From Nemophila menziesii (lineage: Eukaryota > Streptophyta > Magnoliopsida > Boraginales > Hydrophyllaceae), in NCBI GenBank assembly GCA_029959085.1, contig JARWIR010000002.1, forward strand, positions 36,977,733 to 37,041,732: a stretch of 64,000 nucleotides of DNA. The letters are read 5' to 3'. This document shows, one piece after another, positions 1-11,838 of the stretch. The notes beneath the pieces are model-generated. The model was not told the origin of the DNA and made no database searches. It saw only the letters and a list, made by a program, of their open reading frames with translations. How positions within the stretch are numbered: the first letter of the stretch is position 1; every line of letters begins with the position of its first letter. A program made the position numbers and the translations under genes.

Positions 1-1031
1 GTTTCAAAGAATTTAAATCTCAAGTTGAAAACATTTTTGTCCATAAAGTAAAGAACTTGAGAAGTGATCGTAGTGGTGAGTATTTGTCCTTTTTCTTCGA
101 GAAATTTTGTCAACAAAATGGAATTCGACATGAATTGGCAGCACGATATTCACCTCAACAAAATGTAATTGCATAGAGAAAAAACCATACGATCATGAAT
201 ATGGTCCGATGTATGTTGAAAAAGAAAAATGTGCCTTCAGATTTTTGGGCCGAAGTGGTTTCTTGTTCCGTTTACTTGATCAACCAATCACCTACAAAGA
301 GTTTAAAAGATTCTACTCCAAATGAAGCGTGGTATATTAACAAGCCATATTTTAGCCATTTTAAAACATTTGGTTTTCTTGCATATTCACATATTCCAAG
401 TGTTTTTGAGAACCAAACTTGATGATAAATCTGAAAAGTGTATCTTTATTGGCTATAATGAAAGGACTAAAGCTTACAAACTTTACAATCCTAAAACTTA
501 TTGGCTATAGGAATGTTTGTTTTAATGAAAAATCATCGTATGATTTTTCAAAATTATCGGATTCATTAACTTGGAAAATGATTGTCGATGAAGAAAATGA
601 TTCTCAAGCAATGCACCCCGAGGATGGCGAAAACTAATCACAAGATGGTGATAATCCTTCTCCTCAAAATTCACCATCACCCCAAAAAAAAAAGGAGTTA
701 GAGAGACATCTATGATGAAACCGAGGAGATTAATGCAGCGAATTATGTTTACTTTCCAATTTTTGCTGGATAGGATCTATTATCCTATGAAGATGTCTTG
801 AAAGAAGAAAAGTAGAACCAAGCCATGAAAGAAGAGATCAATGCAATTGAGAAAATTGAAACTTGGAAGCTTACGCCTCTAACTTCTTATAAATCAGCTA
901 TTGGTGTAAAATGGGTTTTCAAAACAAAGACTAATCTTGATGAGTCCATCAACAAACACATGGCAAGGTTAGTTGTAAAAGGTTACAAGCAAGTTAATTG
1001 GATAATATACAAAAAAAAATTGCATTGTTAG
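1..1031 (+). pseudogene. Ty1/copia pol fragment (integrase to start of RT)
   Basis: This is a decayed piece of a copia polyprotein that enters from the left edge. Translation shows the integrase core region LRSDRSGEY, then QQNV-IA-stop-RKN where the family reads NGVAERKN (stop TAG at 174-176). Next come SDFWAEVVSCSVYLINQSPTK and the tail motif KCIFIGYNERTKAYKLYNP, which lies in a different frame, so there is a frameshift near 420. From about 825 the start of reverse transcriptase is visible (ETWKLTP, GVKWVFKTK, ARLVVKGYKQ). Similarity stops at about 1010, so most of RT and all of RNase H are missing. No LTR is visible. It cannot encode a working enzyme. Confidence 0.9.
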
Positions 1032-1479
1032 TACTTAATATGAGTTAAATTCTCTCATCAAAACTAAAACTTAATCTTCAATTTACCGTACTCATGTGTG
1101 AAAATAATGTTGTGCAATTCGTTTTTTGCACAAAGCAAAAACGTGACGATGCTTTGGAAGGATATAAAACATGATTTTTTTTACCAAAGCATAATATATA
1201 TATATATATATAGTTCAAAACATAAAAATATAGCTTACCCCTTAGGCTCGTTTCGTTACATAATATATTAGCTACGTGGGTTGGAATACAAGTATTTTAG
1301 TTACCAAACAACGTACTTAAAAGCTTTTGTTCTGCAACCCAGTCACGTGCCTCATTTTTACTCCTAAGAATAAGAGAAAAACTATTAATTGCAACTCCAA
1401 AAAATCATAAATGTTACAAATAATGGTGTTAATCGAATGACACATAATTGTTTGATTAGAAGTAAGAGGCTTCAAATTT
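1032..1479. other. AT-rich intergenic stretch
   Basis: I see no coding signal here. It holds a small stem-loop with 8-bp arms TTGTGCAA/TTGCACAA (1110-1117 and 1127-1134) and a TA dinucleotide run. It separates a copia fragment from a LINE tail. Confidence 0.4.
1194..1212. repeat. (TA)n microsatellite
   Basis: About nine TA dinucleotides in a row. Confidence 0.9.
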
Positions 1480-2285
1480 TTTCTGCATCATTCTCTATTA
1501 TCACGCTTCCCGATGGTAATCTGACAACATCTCTTTGCTTTTAGGATGCCTGTCGCTTCCGCCGGGAGGATTGAATCCACTCGAAATTTTTAATTTTTCC
1601 TAGTACAAGTACACTATTAAAGTTTCTTACAGAACATGCAATTGCAGCCCTTTTTTCTGAGAAAACTGCATCACAATTAATTTTAAAATGTTTTGGAGGC
1701 GATTTTTCCATTTATTTTAAATATTTTATGAATATTGTTATTATTCGTCGTTTGTTGGTATTCTATATTATTTACTATTATGTGAGATTTTTATTTTGTA
1801 GCAGATTCTTTTTCCATAAAATTAATATCATTTGGGTTTGATATTTTATTGTATTCTTTCCATGCCGTTATGGCTTTATTTATTGTAACCATTGGATCAC
1901 AAATTCTATTATTATGAACAAAATTATTTATATCTTTCTAAATTTTCCATGTAATTGTACATATGAGTTCAAATACGTTTTCTACCTTTTTAAAAAATTT
2001 AATCATATTTTGTACATGGTTTAAAATCCACTGATCCAATTCTGGTGGTGGTTTCATTTTCAGTTTTGATATTTAACACTTATTGTCCAAGGGTATCTAA
2101 AAAGCATATGTTCTACTATTTTATTGTTTTCATTACAAACTTTGCATATATTACTATCACTACATTTACGACTCTCCTCGGCAACAAATTTCTAACTGCT
2201 CTACACATGAAATTCTTAACTTCTTATGATGTTCCCAAATTTCAAATCATATTCTAGACTTGTTTGAAAATATTAATTGATGTGG
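1480..2285 (-). pseudogene. LINE (non-LTR retrotransposon) 3' tail with zf-RVT-like domain
   Basis: The minus strand reads through a degenerate zinc-binding RT-associated (zf-RVT) segment. The visible pattern is KICKVCNENNKIVEHMLF followed by YPWT, matching the family scheme C-x2-C...E-x2-H-x-L...CPW, with the CP cysteine replaced. Downstream (towards 1480) is a segment like the linker and RNase H tail of plant LINEs (INKAITAWKEYN). Several stops and frameshifts interrupt it. The endonuclease and RT core are absent, which suits the usual 5' truncation of LINEs. Identification rests on motif recognition and is moderately sure. Confidence 0.6.
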
Positions 2286-3180
2286 TTGGTTTATTTTGAT
2301 TCCGTATTAATTGTTTATTACTTTATGTAGTTTTTAAGTTATGGTAAGTTTCATTTACCGTGTAAGTTCCATCTTTACAATAGTCAATGCACATTTGATC
2401 TTTACAATAAATACACATTAACAGTAAAGAGATTCACTCAACAATCATGTGATTTTTTTCCCTTGTCAAGATAAGATAATCCCTCCGTTCTATAAGGTTT
2501 GTTTAGTTTTGTTTGTCCATTTTATAATATGAAGATACATTTTCTATTATTTACTCAAGAGATTATGATCCCAAAAATAAAATAGTAATATTAAAAATTT
2601 AATTACCCTACTTGAGGTTTTTTTTCCTATTATATCAATTAGAGAATTTATTTAAAAAGACAAGGACTAATTAAGTCCAAACCCAACAAATCATACTTGA
2701 AGAAATCCAATTCAAAAGTATCTGTAAATAATGTCCAAAATATTATTTTAGTATTATATTATACCCAATATAACTTTATAAAATAAAATAATAAAATTTA
2801 AGATAAAAATATTATACGACTGAAAATTTTGAAAAACATGAAACAAAAACCTAATAGTCATCTTTTCACACTCGCTTTAACAAAAACAAAAAATAAGATA
2901 TCTTTCCATCAAGCCACTCTCTTCACAAGAAATGGGCCACCACTAATGGACCATTTTCCACCATCTTCATCTCTGCTTGGCTTAGCCATCAAAATCGAAG
3001 ACCCAAATTAAGGTAAAAAGATAATCTTTACTATTAAAATTTTGAAAGTTAAAGTATTTTTAACCTAATCTCATAACTTTTACAATTTCTTAAAATTGTC
3101 TATTTTTTAAGTATATTTACAGTAATGATGTTTATTTTTTTTTTTTTTTGACGAAAGTAATGATGTTTATTACATTTATG
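2286..3180. other. AT-rich non-coding stretch
   Basis: I found no gene. At about 2471 there is a CCCTCCGTTC sequence like a Stowaway-type MITE end, but no convincing partner end follows. A T-run sits at about 3130-3149. Short open frames around 2829-3011 look random. Confidence 0.4.
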
Positions 3181-3282
3181 AGTAATGATATATACCACCC
3201 AATTATAGATTAATGATTTATTGTGAACCAATTCACGACATATAATTGAGTAGTATGATTTTGGGTGATATATATCATTACT
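3181..3282. repeat. Short foldback element with 21-bp inverted ends
   Basis: The left arm 3181-3201 and right arm 3262-3282 are reverse complements at 20 of 21 positions (AGTAATGATATATACCACCCA against its partner, one mismatch). The 60-base interior is AT-rich. The size and structure fit a tiny MITE or a hairpin RNA source, and no coding sequence is present. Confidence 0.65.
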
Positions 3283-3829
3283 TTTTTATTTTTTAAACAA
3301 ATCCTACAATGACAATTTTATGACCAATGGAAAGCCTTTCACAATATGAAAAATTATCTGATTTGAGTATAGTTACAAAAATGTTTATTATATTTACATG
3401 CAAATCCTACAATAGGCATTTTATCATTGTAACCATCATCAAACAAACAAAAAAAATATTTTGTAAAGTATTCATTTGATAATTATAGGTTTATTATATT
3501 TTTATACAGACCATTGGAAGCTTTTTACTTTAAAACAAGAAATGCGCTGCTAATATTTTTATACAGCATTTTTTGAATTTCTTTTTCAATTGTTTTGCAG
3601 TAAATATTCATTCTATGCAAGTTCTAAAGATGGTTACATTGGTTTAGCAAATACAGCATTGAATTGTTTCGACGGACAACCCAGTGAATTGTGTCATACA
3701 ACCTAGAAAGGTATTATGGACCTAAAACGTTAATGAAGTGGGTTGGACTGGGTTGTGGACAATTTGGATTTATCACCCTTATTTAAAATCTAAATAGATT
3801 CAACTATCTCTACTTAATTTGTATTGGCT
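3283..3829. other. Non-coding stretch left of the gypsy element
   Basis: I see no gene and no LTR. Similarity to the 3' part of the gypsy element at 30.2 kb begins at about 3830, so this is either flanking DNA or an unrecognisable end of the element. Confidence 0.3.
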
Positions 3830-5372
3830 AATAACTCAATTATAGGGTGATCATAGGTCCTAATTAGTATCCAATGATCCACTCACATATAACCTAATAG
3901 CTCCATTATTTCTTCACCAAGTAGATAGAAACCCTAAGGTCTTTATGGTTATATCAGGGACGATGTGGTATATTTGGATAATTAAAAGTAAGATTTTGGC
4001 TCTTTCCTCACAATCCATCAACTCGAAGATGTTCTCACTCAACCCAATTTTGATGCTATGAATTGCATCCCCAAATGACCCAAGTAAAAACCTTTTCATA
4101 ATGATATAACAATTTCCACTTTATCGGTCCAAATATTTTTCATATATATATTGTTATTTTTTTAGCTATGACTGTTTTTTTTATGTTGAGATATCATGCT
4201 AATTTTTCTCATATATTCTTTTCTTTTCATGTTTTCAGCTTTTTTCGTTTAGTCTTACCCCGAAAAAGGGTTACAATAATAAAACTCATCATCATCAATA
4301 ATAATATCCAAATTACAATTAATTTCCAAACATAATGTTCCCTTGATGTTGAAATCCACCACCCTAAACTCAATCTCTAAAAACGACTTGTCCCAAGTTT
4401 TGCGATTCGAGTGCGGGTCATATGTATAAATTCTATAAACTAAGGGGTAAGACTTGTAATGTGGCTAATAAAAGGATTTAGAAAGGTTCTGAGGGGTTAA
4501 GACGGATAAATAATAATAATCAAATATAAGGGTGGGAAAGCTAAAAAGGATTAAAGTGGCTTGAATATGAAAGAGGAAAGTTCTTCCATCCAATATTGGA
4601 TGATCCTACACCAATCATATTAATACACATACCTCATGTTTTAATATTGCAAAAGTAACTATATTATTAATCTAATGACATGTGTCTTGATATAATTATC
4701 AATGGTAGTGATATGAATATTGGACCATCTAATATTGGATGGAAGTCTTACCCAAAGAAAGAACTGCCTTATTCACTTACTACCAGATTTCGTTACTTTT
4801 TCACTATTAGTTCATAGTATTCACTTTTTTAACTATCAGATTTCGTTACTTTTTCACTATTAGTTCATAGACAAATGAGGTTTCAACTAATTATAAGCCT
4901 CACGTTCTACACAAAAATTAACTCTCCCTAAGATCCAAATTGACACTTCTTACGCATTGTTCATTAATCTTCCCTATCTTTTACTTCTTGTTTTCGTAGA
5001 TGCATAATAAACAAATTTGTGACACCTTTCAAAAACATACTACTTACTATCACTGACTTAAATAAATCATTCTCAATAAGTACATTCACTATATTTTATT
5101 CCAATTCAACCCTAAATTTATTAAATTTTATGCAAAAACAAAAAGGAAAATGAGGACAATGAATCCCCACCCACAACTCAAAAGTGAGTCGTGTTCCCAC
5201 GATTTGAAAAAGACACAATAAAGCAATAAAATGTAAAATAATCCTAAATTAATGCATACAAGCAGTTAAGGAGAATAATTAGAACTGGGTACCTTGACAT
5301 AAAGCTCTCCTTGCAATTCCTCTTCTGAAGGAGAATAATTATCTATGTGCCAGTCTTCTGTAATCATGTTCA

Positions 5373-5831
5373 TCACCTGGTCCACCCTTGAAATTTCATT
5401 CCAGCAGGCGTTAAAATTATTTTTAGACAATCAATCTCTTCCATAAATCTAACTGCCCATGCTGGTGGTCTGGATAGACTTTCTGAATTTTCATTAAGGT
5501 TTGAAGATGAACCTTGATCTTGGACAGATGTCTTTGCTTTAAGCCTTGGTGGTACACTCATTCTAGCTGTTAATTTCCTGCGTAGTGGTTGTGTTGGTGC
5601 CTCTGTCTTTGGTTTCTTTTAAATAGGCTCATCAAGGTCAATGGCTTTTTCTTTTATAGCTCCATGCAATTTCTTGTTCTTCCCTAAGATTGAACACTTC
5701 GTCTTGTATGCATAGCATCCGTTATGTTTGTCATTTCTGATTAACCCACAACTCAAGTTACACCAAGGATAGAATAAAGTTATGAAAGATTGGTGTGGCT
5801 TGAGTTTGTTTCTTTGATGTATGATTATCAA
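5373..5831 (-). pseudogene. Possible accessory ORF remnant of the gypsy element
   Basis: Two adjacent open stretches (5831-5619 and 5561-5373) read as one broken reading frame: KLHGAIKEKAIDLDEPI-stop, then MSVPPRLKAKTSVQDQGSS and LSRPPAWAVRFMEEID. They sit after pol, where Athila-type elements carry an extra or env-like ORF. I recognise no domain and see no membrane segment. The coding nature is uncertain. Confidence 0.3.
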
Positions 5832-6114
5832 TGGTAAAAGAAGGTATGTTTGATTTGTATTGGAAGAACTATTGATAGCTTAATGATCTTTTGTGGTGTT
5901 TTATGGTGTAGTGTAATGAATTTGATGAAGAGGATGTGTTTATGGAGGATGGAGGAAATATTTGATGATGTTGTTGTGTTTATATGAAGGTTTAATCAAG
6001 CATGAAGGTGTTTTTATAGGGTTTGGGTCTGAAAATTTTGTGTTGTAGAGGCTGGAAGAGGCTAGGTGTAGGTTTTATAAGGAAAAACTTCAATTGGAGC
6101 TCTAACTCTCTTCT

Positions 6115-6440
6115 TCAAACTGACTAGCGCGGTGCATAGAAACTAGCGCGCGGTGTATTGGACTCAAGCACTGATCAGAAACCGTGGGCGCAAGATGTCG
6201 ACACGGTTTCCTTAGGGGGCTTTCGGCAATATACCTGATTTTCAAACCGTTGTCATGGTTTTTCGTTCCTATAGTGCACTAGATGAAATATGCGGTTACC
6301 GGACCACTGCGTTGACAAAAACCATGGTCGCAAATGGAAAAACGGGTTTATCTCTCTACTCTCGGCATCAAACCGGATTTACGAATCGTTGTGACGGTTT
6401 GTAACCGACGGGGCACCAGACCTACACTCAGGTATACCAG
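6115..6440. repeat. Degenerate repeat cluster in gypsy 3' region
   Basis: AACCG/CGGTT motifs recur in both orientations (for example GAAACCGTGGGCGC, ACACGGTTTCC, AAACCGTTGTCATGGTTTT, AAAACCATGGTCGC, GACGGTTTGTAACCGACGG). The segment is richer in GC than its surroundings. It holds the same place, just downstream of pol, as the GGTATACC palindrome array in the related element at 32.7 kb. Confidence 0.5.
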
Positions 6441-6657
6441 AATAATGGTCAGGTTTTCCCGTTTTTCCATCTTTTCGACCTTAAACTCATTTCCAGCACA
6501 TATAACACAACTACCTTTCTCTCCTATTAGCTTGTAAACACATCAAAAATATACACTAAACTACAAAACATGAAACTAACTAGATAGCAATTAAAACAAG
6601 GGTTGACTCCCAAGAGCACTTTTGTTTAACGTCGTTTAGTTCGACGTGTACCTCGGG

Positions 6658-6994
6658 TCAAGCGTGTTCTTCGAGATGGATCATCTCCTCTAGTCCAGAG
6701 TCCTCACTATCATGGTATAACTTCAACCGATGACCATTCACTTGTCCTTTGCTCAGTTGGATATTCAATTTTGATTTCTCCATGAGGTGTGACTTTCATA
6801 ACAATATAAGGTCCTCCCCAGATGGACTTAAGCTTAGCCGGATAGTTTGAGAATCTAGAGTTATATAATAGTACTTTTTGTTCTCTCTCGAACCTCTTTG
6901 GACGAATCCGTCTATCATGCCAGCTTTTTGTTTTCTCCTTGTAAATACGTGAATTATCATAGGCATGGAAACAAAATTCATCTAACTCATTCAA
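6658..6994 (-). pseudogene. Gypsy integrase C-terminal end with frameshift
   Basis: From 6994 the frame reads DEFCFHAYDNSRIYKEKTK, then RRIRPKRFEREQKVLLYNSR and WGGPYIVMKVTPHGEIKIE. This is the usual C-terminal part of Athila-type integrases (the QKVLLYNSRL and GPF.V..V.PHG motifs). A one-base shift near 6770 moves the rest (VNGHRLKLYHDSED) to the next frame, which ends at TGA 6658-6660. The open frame as it stands ends early at 6710. Directly after the stop lies the post-pol linker shared with the element at 33.1 kb. Confidence 0.88.
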
Positions 6995-6999
6995 CTATA

Positions 7000-7900
7000 T
7001 CATCCTTTGCTTACCCGCTAATTCTGCATTTATATTTAGGTTTTTAATAGCCTATAAAGGACATGATTCAATTTCGATAGGAAGATGACATCTTTGCCGT
7101 AGACACTGCGATAGGGAGATTCCCTAACTGGTGTTTTGAATGATGTTATGTAAGCCCATATAGCATCATCTAATTTTAATTACCAGTCCTTTCTCGTTTT
7201 GGTCACGGGCTTCTCCAGAATAGACTTGATCTCTCGGTTAGAAACCTCAGTTTGACCGTTAGTTTGGGGATGATAACCGGTTGAAGTGCGGTGTCTCGCC
7301 CCCAACTTACGAAGGGCAGCTCTCAACTAAAAATTTATGAAGTGGTATCTTTTTCACTGATGAGAACACATGTCTTGAAAATATATTTGATTTAAGGAAT
7401 GAGATGAATGTTTTGCATTATTCTTCGGTGTTGCCACTGCTTCTACCCATTTGGACACATAATCTACTGCGATCAAATATAAAGATTATCATGGGAGAAT
7501 ATGAAAGGTCCCATGAAATCTATTTTCCACACATCAAAGATTTAAACTTCTAAAACATTGTTAAGTGGCATCTCGTCTCTTTTCGATATATTTCCAGTGA
7601 ACTGGCATCTTCGACAAGTTTGAACGAATTGATGACAATCATTGTGTAGGGTAGGCTAATAGAAACTGGATTGAAGGATTTTAGCTGCGGTTCTATCGCC
7701 CTTGAAGTGACCACCATATGGTAAACCATGGACGCTTGCAATGATTTTGCTGGTTCTCCCATATGGACGCATCTTCTAATAACTTGGTCACTGCAAACCT
7801 TGAAGAGGTTGGTCTCATCCCAAAAGAATTCTCTGGCTTTATAACATAACCTCTATCTTTTTTGTGGATTGAAATACGTCGGAAATACAATACTCACTAT
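7000..7900 (-). pseudogene. Gypsy integrase (zinc and catalytic core), decayed
   Basis: Pieces of integrase are readable across changing frames: ELFWDETNLFKVCSDQVIRRCV (HHCC-type zinc region), then YLIAVDYVSKWVEAVAT (first catalytic Asp), then [18 protein letters not shown] (region of the last catalytic Glu). Several stop codons and frameshifts lie between them. This is the D,D-35-E family of retroviral-type integrases. The order after RNase H supports the Ty3/gypsy call. Confidence 0.88.
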
Positions 7901-8156
7901 GATATTTACTATATCTGAATACCAAGACACAAACGATTCTTTAATCGGTAAAAGGTTTTTATCAGGGAATACCTCTTTGACCAATTCTGGTTCTTTATTT
8001 GCCTCAGATGCTTTGAGCCTGGATAAATGATCAACTACTTGATTCTCACATCCTTTTTGGTCTCAAATATCTATATCAAATTCTTGTAGCAACAATACCC
8101 ATCTAATAAGACGCGACTTAGCGTCCTTCTTTGTCATGAGGTACTTAACTACTGAA

Positions 8157-8390
8157 TTATCCGTGTATGCAATAGTTTTCAATCCAAGCAAATAGGAACG
8201 AAATTTTATATACCATGACTAATAATTCTTTCTCCGTTAGTGTATAATTTAATTGGGTAGTGTTAAAGGTCTTACTTGCATAATAAATCGTATGAAATAT
8301 CTTTTCTTTCCTCTTGCCTAACACAACGCCCATTGCATGATCACTTGCATCGCACATAAGTTCAAGCGAAGCGTTCCAGTCTGGAGGTAT
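8157..8390 (-). pseudogene. Gypsy RNase H domain, decayed
   Basis: The strand reads CDASDHAMGVVLGKRKEK, then YYASKTFNTTQLNYT and [10 protein letters not shown]. These are the hallmarks of the gypsy-type RNase H: a first catalytic Asp in CDAS and a catalytic Glu in TEKELLA-like sequence. The frame is lost soon after, and the last aspartate region is not clear. It follows RT directly, as expected in a gypsy pol. Confidence 0.88.
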
Positions 8391-9402
8391 GACAATTGTT
8401 GTAGATATGAGTTTCTATTTAATCGTCAAAAATGCATTTAGACATTCGTCATTAGATTAAAAGGAGTATCATTTTCAAGTAAAGAACAAATCGGTTTGGC
8501 GATCTTGGAGTCATGTGTGACCCAAGAAACTTCTCACATCTTTAACATAAATAAGAGGTGGTAAGGTTTTGATAACTTCAATCTTAGCACGATCAGCCTA
8601 CATTCCTGCACTCGAAACTTTATGTCCCAACATAATCGCTTCTCGAACCATTAAGTGGAATTTTTTCCAATTAAGAACAAGATCAGTTTCTTTACATCGT
8701 ATAAGTACTTTTTCAAGATTGTTAAGGCACTCATTAAAACTATCTCAAAATACCGAAAAATCATCCATAAAAACTTTTAGGTATTAATCAATCATATCCA
8801 AAAATATATCCATTGTACACCTCTGGAACGTGGCAGCTGCATTGATCCACACAAATCTGATTATAGGTTGAATATTTGTCAAGAAAACAATAATACTCTC
8901 TTCCTGCCAGTTTGTCTAGAATTTGATCAATGAATTGTAGAGGAAAGTTATCTTTCTTTGTAGCCTTGTTGAGCTTGCGATAATCCATGCATACTCTCTA
9001 CTCCATAATTGTTCTTGATGGAATGACTTCATTTTGATCTTTAAGGATGGTACTGATACCTCTTTTCTTTGGAACACATTGCACTAGACTAACCTAATCA
9101 CTGCTTGCAATCAGAAAGATAATACCCGCATCTAATAACTCGATTACCTCCTTCCTTACCACCTCTTTCATTGCTGGCATGAGTCTTCTTTGCCCCTCTA
9201 TAGATTGCCCTCCTTCTTTCTCAAGAATAATCTTATGTTTACAAATGGAAGGACTGATTCCCTTTATATTGGCAATAGTCCACACAATTGCTACTTTGTT
9301 TGCATGAAGCACACATGGCAACTTATCTTCTTGAGGGCCTGAAAGGTTAGCAAAAATAATAACAGGTAAAGTGTTGCTCATACCTAAATATGCATAACGC
9401 AT
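8388..9402 (-). pseudogene. Gypsy reverse transcriptase, decayed
   Basis: The N-terminal part (9402-9094) carries the lead-in that precedes RT in this family, with TIANIKGISPSICKHKI and then KKEVIELLDAGI-like sequence. After a break, MDYRKLNKATKKDNFPL and YYCFLDKYSTYNQI (8988-8840) represent the fingers and the first catalytic region. The catalytic aspartate pair is visible as FMDDFSVF at about 8771-8748, in yet another frame. So the active-site motif survives but the frame is broken at least twice. It would have copied element RNA into DNA. It cannot do so in this state. Confidence 0.88.
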
Positions 9403-10111
9403 ATGGTTTGGGAACTATTTTTCTTCAAGAGTAGAAAATAATAATAGGTAAACTGTTTGTACTTATACCATGTACAAACCCTGCACCCACGACCCAACTC
9501 CTAAAAATCCAGACATCACTATTCTCGATTGCAACCCACACTGACCAGTATAATCACAAATCATAATGATTATAGCTAGGTCGATATTCAAATTAGCAAG
9601 CACTTATTATCATTTCTTCTAAATTTAGGCCAATACTATTTTTTCTCACTAAAATGAGTAAATACCCCTGTTGCCCCTGTAATTTTTCCGAATCGTCAAC
9701 TTACCCCCTATTTTGTATAAAGTGTAAATTTACCCCTTATTGTTTCAAAAAGTGTTTGGTTACCCTCTATGGACGGATTATGTCTATTATCTCACTTAAG
9801 TAAGCAAGCATGACACATATGCGATTATTTAATTTTTATTATTATTATAACCATTTTAAATAAGTAAAAAAATTAAACTTTGATTTTATTGAAAAAAAAT
9901 TAAATCGTTTTCTTCACACTCATATTAGAAAAAAAAACTAAAAATAAATCTCTTCAACTGCCGCCACCACCTGGAGCCAAGCTCGTCCCATGAGTAAACT
10001 GGTGCCCACCCAAAAACAAACTCGTTGAAGTTGATCGTCGACTATTGGAATTGACCAACGTTGACCGTTGAAGTTGATCGAAAAGAAACTGTGGTGGTGA
10101 TAATATAAATA

Positions 10112-10361
10112 CTCCCTCCGTCCCAAATATAATGTCCACTTAGCTTTTCACACATATTAAGTATACTAATAATTACATACACCATTACAAAATTACTCCT
10201 CATAAAGTGTCTTAATATTTTAAATATGCACAAGTATACATTTTAATTTTTTAATAATGGTAATGATGGAAAAAGTTGAAAAAAAGTGCCTTGATATTCT
10301 AAAATGCACAATATTTTTGGGACATTATATTTAGTAAGTGGACATTAGGACGAATGAAATA
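10112..10361. mobile_element. Stowaway-like MITE (Tc1/mariner type)
   Basis: It starts after TA with CTCCCTCCGTCCCAAATATAATGTCCACTT, the classic Stowaway terminus, and ends with a degraded inverse (AAGTGGACATTAGGACGAATGAAAT) before another TA. About 250 bp and non-coding. The same MITE sits at the same place in II and II', so it inserted before the units duplicated. Confidence 0.7.
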
Positions 10362-10460
10362 ATTGTTTTGTTTTATTATTTGTTATATAAAGATATTTTA
10401 AATAAAAAAATTTAAAATAAAAAAAAATTATTTGCTTAGCCTAGTTCTAGAATACATTGT

Positions 10461-10775
10461 ATGAAATGAGAAGCGCAAACAATCATACACGCATCAGACA
10501 TGATGAGACAGGAACTACATGAGGAGATAACCATCTTCTCTCTGACAACCTTGAAATAATTCAAGGTATCAAAAACCTGTCGGTAGTTAAATGGAGGCTC
10601 AAACCATGGATCACGCAGATCAAGAAGCCGGCAACAAAAGTTTCTCTAGTTTGTTTCGAACATATTCTGCGACAGTTTACTGGTTAATCAGACATTCTAA
10701 CAAAAAAAGTTAGGCACAGCGCATCGAGGGAACAAGAGTCATGTCAAATGTGTTATGTCAATTTTCCAGACTATG
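10461..10775 (+). pseudogene. RNase H-like (RVT_3 type) remnant
   Basis: This is the decayed counterpart of the open frame at 21962-22270, recognisable by nucleotide match (GAGGAGATAACCATCTTCTCT, ATGGAGGCTC, GGATCACGCAGATCAAGAAG). Frameshifts and a stop interrupt it. It lies between the MITE and the promoter region in every unit that keeps this part. Confidence 0.65.
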
Positions 10776-11141
10776 AATAGATAAATTTTCTATGTAATTA
10801 TCTGAAATTCCTTAGACGTAAAAATACAATTATTTTGGCCCTAGAATTATTCCAATAAAAAATTAGGTTATTGTTCCACGTATAGAGGAGGCCTTGTCCA
10901 AACAAAAATGGGTTGAGGAGATTTACCCAACAAAAAAGAAAAAATAAAGCTAAATATTTTATTAATATATAAAATAAACTCAATCAACTAGTCATTTTAT
11001 TGACCTAACTTAAACACTTAATTCTCTTACTTTACATCTACCATCGCTCAGACGCAAATGCCTCTGCCTCTATCAGCTACTCCACGTCTCACAGTTGGTC
11101 TTAGTGTAGTCTCTCGATTTTAAGAGAGCCAACTCATTCAT

Positions 11142-11148
11142 TATATAT
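11142..11148 (+). promoter_or_regulatory. TATA box upstream of gene X
   Basis: CATTATATATGCACTCTTC is kept in I, II, II' and inverted V while neighbouring bases vary. It lies about 0.47 kb before a leader exon that seems to end with GAAG|GTGAGC at about 11620 (GAAG|GTAAGT in V). Position and conservation support a core promoter. Activity is inferred. Confidence 0.5.
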
Positions 11149-11227
11149 GCACTCTTCCGTTAGCTAATGAGTCATGACCCACACAAGTCGCCACACTCTC
11201 CGTCCCTCCTTATAGGTATTTCTAATT

Positions 11228-11472
11228 GATAAATCAATATTTTAGGTAATTCTAATTAATAAATCAAATCATTTTGCAAAATATATATTATTTCGCCTGA
11301 TATAGGGACCGATATTGTAATTATTTCAAAATAATTTTGTTGTTTTGCATATTGTAGGGACTTATTATATAATTAGTTCAAAATATAGGTTATTTTGCAT
11401 TTATAGGGATCTATAATCCCAAAACATAGGGACCTATGATGATATTTTGTAAAATATAGGGATTTGTATGGT
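11228..11472. repeat. TATAGGGACC motif array (unit I, leader)
   Basis: Degenerate copies of (A)TATAGGGACCTAT with AT-rich spacers containing TTTTGCA or AGTTCAAAATATAG recur here. The same array is at 24215-24440, 47135-47365 and 63515-63775, and a related one is at 17705-18115 and 40925-41310. Confidence 0.6.
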
Positions 11473-11838
11473 AATAAACTCACACTGCCCCTGACCTTGG
11501 TATCCCAACAAAAACTCCCTACTCAGCCCATGTAAGTGACTAATAGTTCTTTTAATTGACTTAAGTTAAGATTAACGAATCAGTACTTCCACTATCTTCC
11601 ACTATCTTCACGGAAGAAGGTGAGCTTTCTCAGCATTGTGTTATACTATTGTGCACGTGTGTCATAATTTCATAATATCACGATATTAAATAGAAATATA
11701 AGCGAATTTGAGTATAAAATCTAGATTAATAATAACTGGTCATTAGCTTTACATATTTACTAAATTAGAAAAAATGTTAACATAGATTTTATGCATTCAA
11801 TATGCACATTGCCATCTACAAAATAGTGACATATTATC

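Larger units (their letters stand above)
3830..9410 (-). mobile_element. Truncated Ty3/gypsy (Athila-like) retrotransposon, pol plus 3' region
   Basis: Read on the minus strand, the order is RT, RNase H, integrase, integrase C-terminus, then about 2.8 kb of mostly non-coding 3' region. This is the gypsy gene order, and the long region after pol is typical of Athila-type elements. The 3' region (3830-5270 and around 6600) matches the equivalent region of the gag element at 30.2-33.2 kb, including the shared line around CGAGGTACACGTC and AAACAAAAGTG just after pol. Gag, protease, both LTRs and the primer site are missing. The right end (9410) abuts the composite repeat array. The lineage is an inference from the related element's tRNA-Asp-like primer site. 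Confidence 0.88.

Noticed and set aside
2045..2257. 70-aa plus-strand frame
   Set aside because: It is the opposite strand of the LINE zf-RVT-like segment, which explains the sequence better.
6334..6537. 67-aa plus-strand frame
   Set aside because: It lies across the AACCG repeat cluster of the gypsy 3' region and has no protein-like features.
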